Shown here one piece after another: positions 56,179-63,294 of a stretch of 64,000 nt of DNA; within the stretch, counting starts at the first letter, position 1, and every line of letters starts with the position of its first letter. The notes beneath the pieces were generated by a model that made no database searches, was not told the origin of the DNA, and was given only the letters and a program-made list of their open reading frames with translations. This DNA is from Pseudooceanicola spongiae. GTDB taxonomy: Bacteria; Pseudomonadota; Alphaproteobacteria; Rhodobacterales; Rhodobacteraceae. The stretch spans positions 3,449,501-3,513,500 of the forward strand of contig NZ_CP045201.1 of NCBI RefSeq assembly GCF_014899185.1. Reading direction: 5' to 3'. The position numbers were made by a program, and so were the translations under genes.

Positions 56179-56207
56179 CTGTCATCGAACCGTCACCCAA
56201 ATGTCAT
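56179..56207 (+). promoter_or_regulatory. Second Pho-box array, facing away from ugpB
   Basis: CTGTCAT, CCGTCAC and ATGTCAT occur in tandem with 4-base spacers, an exact 11-base period, on the plus strand. The first repeat is a perfect consensus. No gene starts within 580 bases downstream on this strand, so its target is unknown. Confidence 0.65.
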
Positions 56208-56560
56208 CTTCGCGGCGCCGACTGTCCTTTTCGGGCAGGCGCGCACCGTCTGGTTAACGCGCCGCTGCGTGCGCCGCCTTAACCCGGCCTGTCGCGCGAT
56301 ATCGCACCGCCCGGATACCGTTCAGATACCGACCCGATACCGACAGCCGGATTCGCCGCTTTTCAGAGATTAACCATGATTCGGAGGGGGGCAGGGGCCG
56401 CACCCGGTCCAACACCGCCAAACCCCGTTAACCAGCCCCCGCACAAAGGGCCGCCCAGAGGTCGCAGCAAAGGCCTGAACGCCGCGCGCCCACAAAAGGG
56501 CATGCGCCCCAAGGGGAGGAAGCCCCTCAGCGCAAGCCGCCGAAATATATAGGGATTTAA

Positions 56561-56637
56561 TGGTAGCGGAGGAGGGACTTGAACCCCCGACACGCGGATT
56601 ATGATTCCGCTGCTCTAACCAACTGAGCTACTCCGCC
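56561..56637 (-). tRNA. tRNA-Met (anticodon CAT)
   Basis: A complete 77-base cloverleaf with encoded CCA. The acceptor stem GGCGGAG pairs with CTCCGCT (a G-T pair at position 1-72), the D arm is GCTC/GAGC, the anticodon stem GCGGA/TCCGC holds loop ATCATAA with anticodon CAT, and the T arm contains GGTTCAAGTCC. Sequence resembles alphaproteobacterial elongator tRNA-Met. It lacks the initiator features; tRNA-Ile2 (lysidine-modified CAT) is the less likely alternative. Confidence 0.93.
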
Positions 56638-56795
56638 AAACCGTGGCGCTACCTAGGGCAGAGATTTTCTGAGGTCAAGGCAAAATCATCGACGAAATTC
56701 GCAATTGCTCTCTTGGCGGGGTGTCGTGGCCGGTCCTCCCTTGCTCCCGCCCCTCAGCCAACGCATGATAACCCCGTAATACAAAGGGAAATTCC

Positions 56796-58202
56796 ATGCT
56801 CGACCAGCTCCGCTCATGTCTCGGCCCGGCCCATGTCCTGACAGGAAAGGACGCCGAGCCCTACGGGTGGGATTGGGGGCATGAGTCGTTCGAGGCCCCT
56901 CTGGCCGTGGTCCGCCCCGGCTCCACCGCCGAGGTCGCCGAAGTTGTGAAATGGGCCAATGCCACCGGCACCCCCCTCATCCCGCTCGGTGGCCGCACCG
57001 GCATGGCCGGCGGCGGGCAGGGCGAGGGTGCTCTCGTGGTCTCGCTTGAGCGGATGAACCGCATCCGCGACATCCGCCCCGACGCACGCAGTATTGTCGT
57101 CGAAGCCGGTGTGATCATTGCGAAAATTCACGATGCAGTTGAACCGCATGGCCTGATCTTTCCGCTGTTTTTCGGGGCGCGCGGCTCGGCGATGATCGGC
57201 GGAGCCCTGGCGACAAATGCGGGCGGCTCCAACGTGCTGCGCTACGGCAATACCCGGGATCTGGTGCTGGGAATCGAAGCGGTGCTGCCCACGGGTGAGG
57301 TGGTCGAGCTGATGCACGACCTGCACAAGAACAACTCCGGCTACGATCTGCGGCACCTGCTGATCGGCTCCGAAGGCACGCTGGGCATCATCACCGGCGC
57401 CGTGCTGCGGCTTCGTCCCAAACCCGGTGCCTATGCGACGGCGCTGGTGGGGATGAAAAGCCTCGCCCCGGCGCTGGATCTGCTCAATCGGATCCAGCTG
57501 GCGACAGGCGGCGCGGTCGAGGCTTTTGAATATATGCCAGATACTTACATCACCGACTTCCTGCGCCTGCGCCCCGAGGCACGCGCGCCCTTTGCGGAAA
57601 ACCACAAGGCCAATATCCTGATCGAAATCGGTGCCCTGGCGCCGCGCGATTGTGTCCCGCTCGCGGATGGCTCGGTGCCGATCGTGTCCTACCTCGAAGA
57701 GGTTCTGGCCGAACTGCATGACGCTGGCGTGATCCAGGATGCGCTGATCGCCACCTCTGAGGCGCAGCGGTCCGAGATCTGGTCCATGCGCGAAGCCGCG
57801 AGCGAGGTGGCCGCGATGAAAAAGCCCCTGATGATCATGGATGTCGCCGTGCCGGTGGACCGTATGGAAGCCTTTATTTTTAAAGCAAATATCGCATTGG
57901 CCGACCTGGATCCCTCGGCGACCACCTCCATCGTGGCGCATCTCGGGGACGGTAATATTCACTACACGATTTTCCCGACCAGCACCGATCTTTCCCACAA
58001 GGACAGGCTGGTGGAGGCCATCGAGGATGTGGTCGTCGAGATGAAAGGATCGTTTTCAGCTGAGCACGGGATCGGAACCCACAAACTCTCGACGATGGCA
58101 CGGCGAAAGGACCCGGTGGCCCTGGCAGCGATGCGTGCCATCAAGGGGGCTCTGGATCCCAGAGGCATCATGAATCCGGGAAAACTCCTGCCTGGTGAAT
58201 GA
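56796..58202 (+). CDS. FAD-binding 2-hydroxyacid dehydrogenase, glycolate oxidase GlcD type
   Basis: A 468-residue flavoprotein of the PCMH/FAD_binding_4 family with the C-terminal FAD-oxidase domain. The FAD region shows PLGGRTGMAGGGQGEGALVVSLERMNRI and IGGALATNAGGSNVLRYGNTRDLVLGIEAVLPTGEV; SEGTLGIITGAVLRL follows. The catalytic-domain end has HLGDGNIHYTIFPTS and SFSAEHGIGTHKL. It oxidises a D-2-hydroxyacid such as glycolate, D-lactate or D-2-hydroxyglutarate; no GlcE or GlcF gene is next to it, so it may be a stand-alone dehydrogenase. AAGGGA lies 6 bases before the ATG. Confidence 0.9.
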   Translation: MLDQLRSCLGPAHVLTGKDAEPYGWDWGHESFEAPLAVVRPGSTAEVAEVVKWANATGTPLIPLGGRTGMAGGGQGEGALVVSLERMNRIRDIRPDARSIVVEAGVIIAKIHDAVEPHGLIFPLFFGARGSAMIGGALATNAGGSNVLRYGNTRDLVLGIEAVLPTGEVVELMHDLHKNNSGYDLRHLLIGSEGTLGIITGAVLRLRPKPGAYATALVGMKSLAPALDLLNRIQLATGGAVEAFEYMPDTYITDFLRLRPEARAPFAENHKANILIEIGALAPRDCVPLADGSVPIVSYLEEVLAELHDAGVIQDALIATSEAQRSEIWSMREAASEVAAMKKPLMIMDVAVPVDRMEAFIFKANIALADLDPSATTSIVAHLGDGNIHYTIFPTSTDLSHKDRLVEAIEDVVVEMKGSFSAEHGIGTHKLSTMARRKDPVALAAMRAIKGALDPRGIMNPGKLLPGE

Positions 58203-58412
58203 GGAAGGTAAATACTGCACAGCCTATGCCGCCAATGCCCACAAGATATTCGATGGCCCCACCCAATGAGAAACAAAGAGCAGCACTCATTTTATCGGCG
58301 TTCGTTTACCGTAAGTGTGCGCACTGCGTCTCGTTAACGGGCCAGAGCAATTGCGCAAAAAGTGGAAGGCTTGCCCAATCTATTCCTCGCAGTGCGCGCT
58401 GAAAGCTCGGAT

Positions 58413-58443
58413 GCCTCCGGCGGAAGTATTTTCGGCAAGATGA
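58413..58443 (-). repeat. Short intergenic repeat, copy C
   Basis: GCCTCCGGCGGAAGTATTTT then CGGCAAGATGAC. Its reverse complement is almost identical to copy B at 24157-24188. Confidence 0.75.
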
Positions 58444-58465
58444 CACCGAGCCCCGCACCACATTA

Positions 58466-58495
58466 TTTCCCTGTTGGAAATATCCCGGGGGAGGC
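58466..58495 (+). repeat. Short intergenic repeat, copy D
   Basis: TTTCCCTGTTGGAAATATCC then CGGGGGAGGC, matching copy A at 7505-7535 with a few changes. It stands 22 bases from copy C in inverted orientation. Confidence 0.65.
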
Positions 58496-58536
58496 AGCGC
58501 AGCTGGCGGGGGCAGAGCCCCCTGTCCCGACCGCAA

Positions 58537-59565
58537 TCAACTGGCGTTGCGCAGCTCGGGTGCGACCTTTGTGCCGAGCACTTCGATGGCTTTGAGCATT
58601 TCCTTCTGCTCGATCACGCCAATGGCCATCTGCATGGTCACGCGGTCGAATCCGAGATCCTCTTTCAGGCCGAGGATCTTGTCGACCAGTTGCGCGGGGG
58701 AGCCGACGAACATCGCGCCTTCAGGGCTCATCGATGCGTCGAACTGGGCGCGGCTTTGCGGGCCCCAGCCGCGCTCGCGGCCGATCTGGTCCATCACCTG
58801 CTTCTGCGCCGGGAAGAAAAGGTCTGCAGCGGCCTTGCCATCTTCACCCACGAAGCCGTGGACGTTGAGGGAGACGCGGGCGGTATCGGCATGTCCGGCT
58901 TGTTCCGCGGCGCGGCGGTAGAGGTCGGCGAGGGGGGCGAAGCGACGCGGCTCGCCGCCGATGATGGCCAGAGCGAGGGGCGCGCCATAGGCGCCGGCGC
59001 GCACCATGCTTTGCGGTGTACCGCCGGCCGCGATCCAGATCGGCAGCTTGCCGTTCACGGGGCGCGGATAAACTCCCACGCCCTTGACACCTTGGGTATG
59101 CGCTGTCGCCTTCCAGTTCAGCTTTTCATCTTCATTGATGGCCATCAACATGGCCAGCTTTTCCTCGAACAATGCGTCGTAATCGTTCAGGTCATAGCCG
59201 AACAGCGGGAAGCTTTCGATGAAGCTGCCGCGCCCGACCATCAGTTCGGCACGCCCGTTTGTCAGGTTGTCGAGCGTAGCGAACTGCTGGTAGGCGCGCA
59301 CCGGGTCCTCGGAGCTGAGGACGGTCACGGCGGAGCTGAGCTTGATGTTTTTCGTCGTGCGCGCGGCGGCGGCCAGCACGGTCGAGGGCGCGGTCACGGC
59401 GTAGTTCGGGCGGTGGTGTTCGCCCAGGCCGAAGACGTCGAGGCCAACCTGATCGGCCAGCTCGATCTCTTCCATCAGGTTGTTCAGGCGTTTCTGCGCA
59501 TCGACCTTTTCGCCCGTGACCGGGTTGGTGCCGACGTCGCCAAATGTGTACAGACCGATTTCCAT
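58537..59565 (-). CDS. LLM class flavin-dependent oxidoreductase (luciferase-like)
   Basis: A 342-residue luciferase-like monooxygenase-family protein. MEIGLYTFGDVGTNP starts the barrel; EIELADQVGLDVFGLGEHHRPNY, TKNIKLSSAVTVLSSEDPVRAYQQFATLDNLTNGRAELMVGRGSF and LPIWIAAGGTPQSMVRAGAYGAPLALAIIGG are typical. Members use reduced FMN or F420; substrate is unknown. GGAGG lies 5 bases before the ATG. Confidence 0.9.
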   Translation of the reverse strand: MEIGLYTFGDVGTNPVTGEKVDAQKRLNNLMEEIELADQVGLDVFGLGEHHRPNYAVTAPSTVLAAAARTTKNIKLSSAVTVLSSEDPVRAYQQFATLDNLTNGRAELMVGRGSFIESFPLFGYDLNDYDALFEEKLAMLMAINEDEKLNWKATAHTQGVKGVGVYPRPVNGKLPIWIAAGGTPQSMVRAGAYGAPLALAIIGGEPRRFAPLADLYRRAAEQAGHADTARVSLNVHGFVGEDGKAAADLFFPAQKQVMDQIGRERGWGPQSRAQFDASMSPEGAMFVGSPAQLVDKILGLKEDLGFDRVTMQMAIGVIEQKEMLKAIEVLGTKVAPELRNAS

Positions 59566-59662
59566 GAGTGCCTCCGAATTGCTTTGGCATCACCCTATGC
59601 GCGCGGCGCCGGGCGGGTTAGCCCCGCCGGGCGCACAGGGTCTGTGCGTATGGGAAGGGGCG

Positions 59663-60280
59663 TTACTTCGCTCGCCGCTCCTCCCGCCAGCGCGCAAAGC
59701 GGCTGCGGTCGTAGCTGTCTTCGACGTTTTCCAGCATCGGGTCGATACGGCGGCGGCGAAACCGCAGCCAGCGCACGCGGATCGCCCAGAACAGCGCGAA
59801 GACCAGGGCCAGGATGATGATGTTCAGCCAGGGGATCGACGTGACATCGGGGCCAGAGACACCCTTGAGGCCGACGGCATTCGGGAAGGTCGACAGAAAC
59901 TCGTTGCGCCAGCCGTAATGTGTCACCTGAACCCATTGCGGATTGGCCGAGGTGGATTTCAGATCCGACGCCCTGGCCTGCAGGTTGTTGGTGTCGAACT
60001 TGAAATAGGGCGGCCAACCCCAGCCGGTATCTTCGTTGCGATAGACCATCGGCTTGCCGTTTTCACGGATCGACTGGATGAAGAAGACATCGCGGTTGGT
60101 GGTTCCGGTGGCGTTGCCGGTATTGGCATCGGCCCAGAAGATCGAATTGCTGCCGTAATCGACGCGTTTCTCGAACGTGTCGGTGATCCGCACGATGTCT
60201 TGCTGTGGCAGGGTATAGTGAAAGAAGGCTGCGACCACGGCCGCGATGATGCCCCAGAAAGCCCACTTAACATAGCGCAT
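59663..60280 (-). CDS. DUF1523 family membrane protein
   Basis: A 205-residue protein with an N-terminal membrane anchor (VKWAFWGIIAAVVAAFFHYTL), a periplasmic domain containing RITDTFEKRVDYGSNSIFWADANT, RDVFFIQSIRENGKPMVYRNEDTGWGWPPYFKFDT and HYGWRNEFLSTFPNAV, and a second segment IPWLNIIILALVFALFWAIRV before a basic tail. This is the DUF1523 pattern; function is unknown. AGGAG lies 9 bases before the ATG. It forms a pair with the small membrane gene upstream (13-base gap). Confidence 0.85.
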   Translation of the reverse strand: MRYVKWAFWGIIAAVVAAFFHYTLPQQDIVRITDTFEKRVDYGSNSIFWADANTGNATGTTNRDVFFIQSIRENGKPMVYRNEDTGWGWPPYFKFDTNNLQARASDLKSTSANPQWVQVTHYGWRNEFLSTFPNAVGLKGVSGPDVTSIPWLNIIILALVFALFWAIRVRWLRFRRRRIDPMLENVEDSYDRSRFARWREERRAK

Positions 60281-60293
60281 GCGCCGGTTCTCC

Positions 60294-60551
60294 TTACATG
60301 AAATTCACGGCGTAGATGATGAAGGCAACAATGACCACTGGCACGATATAGATCAGCAGGATCAGCTTGCGCGCCATGCTGTCGTCATAGTCGGCCAGCC
60401 CTTGCGCGACGTGCTCGTCACGGCTGCCGGGCAGGGCGTCTTCTTCCCATTCCTGCTCCAGCCGCGCGCGACGGGCGTGGCGCGCATAGAGCGAGACCAC
60501 CACGTAAAGCAGCGTCAGAACGATGAAGGAGACGAAGGCGAGGCGAAACAT
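60294..60551 (-). CDS. Small membrane protein paired with DUF1523
   Basis: An 85-residue protein with two hydrophobic segments (FRLAFVSFIVLTLLYVVVSLY and KLILLIYIVPVVIVAFIIYAVNF) around a charged loop RHARRARLEQEWEEDALPG. I do not recognise a named family. Same strand and 13-base spacing to the DUF1523 gene suggest the two products work together in the membrane. The ribosome site (AGGG) is close to the ATG. Confidence 0.72.
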   Translation of the reverse strand: MFRLAFVSFIVLTLLYVVVSLYARHARRARLEQEWEEDALPGSRDEHVAQGLADYDDSMARKLILLIYIVPVVIVAFIIYAVNFM

Positions 60552-60720
60552 GGCCCTATGATAACCGCTCTTGCGCGGGAGTGCATCCCGCAGGTGTATC
60601 GTTGCCGTGCAGGGGGCCTGCAGGCGTATCTGTTCATCAGATGGGGCGCGGGGGCGAGGCTGGAAACCCCGGCAGGCGAATAAACTTTACCGGCGCGACC
60701 GGACCCATCGCTGAGGCGAG

Positions 60721-60750
60721 TGCGGGCCGGAGGTGGCGCTCCGGCCCGCA
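60721..60750 (-). terminator. Strong hairpin just after the creatinase gene
   Basis: A perfect 12-bp stem, TGCGGGCCGGAG against CTCCGGCCCGCA, with a 6-base loop, 3 bases past the creatinase stop. No T run follows on the minus strand, so it may be a rho-assisted end or an mRNA-protecting structure. Confidence 0.55.
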
Positions 60751-60753
60751 TGG

Positions 60754-61962
60754 TCAGGCGATGATGTTGTGTTCGGGGCCATAGGGAAAGCCGGTGATGT
60801 CTTCGGCGCCGTCCTCGGTCATCACGAGGATGTCGTGCTCGCGGTAGCCGCCGGCACCGGGCGTGCCCTGCGGCAGGGTCAGCATCGGCTCCATCGAGAT
60901 CACCATGTCGGCGTGCAGCACGGTGTCGATATCCTCGCGCAGTTCCAGACCGGCTTCGCGGCCATAGTAATGCGACAGGACCCCGAAGGAGTGGCCATAG
61001 CCGAAGGTGCGGTATTGCAGCAGGTCGCGCTCCTCAAGGAAGGCATTGATCTGCTGGGTGACTTCGGCGCAGCTGACGCCGGGTTTCAGCAGCGACATGC
61101 CATACTCATGCGTGTCGACATTGGCCTGCCAGATCTTCAGCGAGGCGGCGTCAGGCTCGCCCAGAAACAGCGTCCGCTCCAGCGCGGTGTAGTAGCCCGA
61201 GATCATCGGGAAGGTGTTCAGCGACAGGATGTCGCCCTGCTTCAACTTGCGCGAGGTGACGGGGTTATGCGCGCCGTCCGTGTTCAGGCCGGACTGGAAC
61301 CAGACCCAGGTGTCGCGGTATTCGGCGTCGGGAAAGGCGCGGGCAATCTCAAGCTCCATCGCGTTGCGGCCTGCCATGGCGACGTCGATCTCGCGCGTGC
61401 CTTCGCGGATGGCGTCGCGGATCGCTTGGCCGCCGATGTCGGCAACGCGCGCTCCGGCGCGGATCAGGGCGATCTCGGCCTCGCTCTTGAACAGGCGCTG
61501 ACGCATGGTGGCGGGGGCGATGTCGACCATGACGATCGGGTCGAGGAACTCCTCCAGCTTGTCGCGCATGCTCAGGGTCAGGTGATCGCCCTCATAGCCC
61601 ACAAGCTTGCCCTTGCCGGTGACATGGGCGACGGCGCGCCAGAAGTTGTCGCGCCCCCAGTCGGTATAGGTCAGGCTGTCGCCATGGCAGCGCCGCCAGG
61701 GCTGGCCCGCGTCAATCCCGGCTGAGATGGTAACGCAGGTCTCCTCGGTCACGACCAGCGCGTAGGGCCGCCCAAAGCTGCAATAAAGAAAGCCCGAATA
61801 ATAGGCGATGTTGTGCATCGATGTCAGGACAACGACGCCAGCACCGGTGAACTCCATCGCTTCGCGCAGACCGGCGAGGCGGGCGTCATATTCGGCCGGG
61901 GAAAAGGGCAGAGCGACCTTGTCGCCGTTGTGGACAGGGTGAAAGGCGGGGCGTTTGGTCAA
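60754..61962 (-). CDS. Creatinase (creatine amidinohydrolase)
   Basis: A 402-residue pita-bread-fold enzyme hydrolysing creatine to sarcosine and urea. From the TTG start, numbering falls exactly on Pseudomonas creatinase: His232 (NTDGAHNPVT), Glu262 (YYTALERTLF), Glu358 (VISMEPM) and His376 (GGYREHDIL) are all present. LYCSFGRPYALVVTEE and YRTFGYGHSFGVLSHYYGREAGLELREDIDTVL are near-diagnostic for creatinases within the M24 family. AGGAGG lies 5 bases before the TTG; an ATG far upstream has no such site. No sarcosine oxidase or creatininase gene lies in the window. Confidence 0.93.
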   Translation of the reverse strand: MTKRPAFHPVHNGDKVALPFSPAEYDARLAGLREAMEFTGAGVVVLTSMHNIAYYSGFLYCSFGRPYALVVTEETCVTISAGIDAGQPWRRCHGDSLTYTDWGRDNFWRAVAHVTGKGKLVGYEGDHLTLSMRDKLEEFLDPIVMVDIAPATMRQRLFKSEAEIALIRAGARVADIGGQAIRDAIREGTREIDVAMAGRNAMELEIARAFPDAEYRDTWVWFQSGLNTDGAHNPVTSRKLKQGDILSLNTFPMISGYYTALERTLFLGEPDAASLKIWQANVDTHEYGMSLLKPGVSCAEVTQQINAFLEERDLLQYRTFGYGHSFGVLSHYYGREAGLELREDIDTVLHADMVISMEPMLTLPQGTPGAGGYREHDILVMTEDGAEDITGFPYGPEHNIIA

Positions 61963-62056
61963 GGTGACCTCCTGAGACAGAGGTCCCGGCGTGCAGGACG
62001 TGGTAAGGCCCGCCCGGAGAGCTCCCGGGTTGCGACGCCATCGCTTGGGCCGGGGC

Positions 62057-62089
62057 CATCTTGCCCATCCCGCGCCATCTGGCAAGATG
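62057..62089. promoter_or_regulatory. 9-bp inverted repeat between creatinase and P1 peptidase genes
   Basis: CATCTTGCC and GGCAAGATG, perfect, 15 bases apart, in the 174-base divergent gap. It could be an operator. However CATCTTGCC also forms the edge of repeat copies B and C, so it may be a repeat remnant. Confidence 0.35.
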
Positions 62090-62136
62090 CGCCGCGATGA
62101 CAGAGGCACTCTCAGCCCCGAATGAAGGACAACGTG

Positions 62137-63183
62137 ATGACCATTTCAGCTTCGCAAGCCTGGCGGCCCGGCCCGCGCAATGCGATTTCCGATATCAAGG
62201 GGCTGCTGGTCGGTCAGTCACAGGATCTGGCGGTGAAGACGGGTGTGACGGTGCTGAGCGCGGATCGCCCCTTCACCGCCGGGGTCAGCGTCATGGGTGG
62301 CGCGCCGGGCAGCCGGGAGACGGATCTGCTGGCCCCCGACAAGACGGTGCAACAGGTGGATGCGCTGGTGCTGTCGGGCGGCTCGGCCTTCGGGCTGGAT
62401 GCGGCGGGCGGTGTCACGGATGCGCTGCGCGAGGCCGGGCGCGGCTATCAGGCGGGGCCGGTGCGTGTGCCCATCGTGCCCTCGGCGATCCTGTTCGACC
62501 TGATCAATGGCGGCAACAAGGACTGGGTGGATAACCCCTACAAGGCGCTTGGGCGTCAGGCCTACGGTGCGCTGAGCGATCAGATCCAGCTGGGCAGCCA
62601 TGGCGCGGGCACTGGTGCTGTGACGGCGGGGCTGAAGGGCGGGCTCGGCACCGCCTCTGTCGTGCTGCCCTCGGGGCATATCGTGGCGGCGATCGTGGCG
62701 GTGAATGCGCTCGGCACGGCGACGGTCAATGCGGGCGAACACTTCTGGGCCGCCCCATGGGAGATGGACGACGAGTTCGGCGGTCGTGGTATGGCGCAGA
62801 CCTTTCCCAACCCGCATGAGCCCCTGACCAAGCTGACCATGCTGGAGCGGATGGGCCTGCCCTCACCCGGGACGCGCGGCAACACCACCATCGGCATCGT
62901 CGCGACCGACGCCGATCTCAATCAGGCGCAATGCACCCGCCTTGCCACCACGGCCCACGACGGCTTTGCCCGCGCATTGGTGCCCAGCCATACGCCCGCC
63001 GACGGAGACCTGATCTTTGGTGCCGCCACCGGAGAGAAACCGTTGGACCAGCCTGAGGTCGATATGCTGACGCTGTGTCATGCCGCCGCCATCGTCATGG
63101 CGCGCGCCATTGCGCGGGGGGTGCATGCCGCGACCCCGGCAGCGGGCGATCCGTTCCCCTGCTGGCAGGCTCAATTTGGCTGA
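62137..63183 (+). CDS. P1 family peptidase (DmpA/BapA-type aminopeptidase)
   Basis: A 348-residue Ntn-type hydrolase of the P1 (S58) family. Family blocks are RNAISDIKGLLVGQ, GVTVLSADRPFTAGVSVMGGAPGSRETDLL, VDALVLSGGSAFGLDAAGGV and RGNTTIGIVATDADL; the N-T junction in RGNTT is where such precursors self-cleave to expose the nucleophile. Members release N-terminal residues, including D- and beta-amino acids, from peptides. GAAGGA lies 7 bases before this ATG, deciding against an ATG 5 codons earlier. It is divergent from creatinase. Confidence 0.88.
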   Translation: MTISASQAWRPGPRNAISDIKGLLVGQSQDLAVKTGVTVLSADRPFTAGVSVMGGAPGSRETDLLAPDKTVQQVDALVLSGGSAFGLDAAGGVTDALREAGRGYQAGPVRVPIVPSAILFDLINGGNKDWVDNPYKALGRQAYGALSDQIQLGSHGAGTGAVTAGLKGGLGTASVVLPSGHIVAAIVAVNALGTATVNAGEHFWAAPWEMDDEFGGRGMAQTFPNPHEPLTKLTMLERMGLPSPGTRGNTTIGIVATDADLNQAQCTRLATTAHDGFARALVPSHTPADGDLIFGAATGEKPLDQPEVDMLTLCHAAAIVMARAIARGVHAATPAAGDPFPCWQAQFG

Positions 63184-63294
63184 GTCGCGTCGAAAACGGG
63201 TGGCGTCGCGGCGCTTCGGCGCTAGGTTGCGACGCATACCCAAACCTCGGCCCGCGTCAGGGGATGCGGCGCCACTCTGATAAAGGGATACCCC

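Larger units (their letters stand above)
56067..56560. other. 494-base gap between ugpB and tRNA-Met
   Basis: No gene is supported. It holds two sets of Pho-box repeats (56111-56128 and 56179-56207) and GC-rich sequence with short repeats. Bases 56500-56535 contain a GGGG/CCCC inverted repeat that could end the tRNA transcript on the minus strand. The plus-facing Pho boxes have no recognised gene in front of them before the glcD-like gene at 56796. Confidence 0.5.
58203..58536. other. 334-base intergenic region with repeat elements
   Basis: No gene is supported. The region carries repeat copies C and D in opposite orientation and, near its end, an inverted GGGGGCAGAGCCCCC-type hairpin (about 58508-58523) just past the LLM gene stop that could terminate it. 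Confidence 0.6.

Noticed and set aside
56561-56637. tRNA-Ile2 reading of the CAT tRNA
   Set aside because: The body sequence is that of elongator tRNA-Met in related bacteria; an Ile2 identity cannot be fully excluded without comparison but is less likely.
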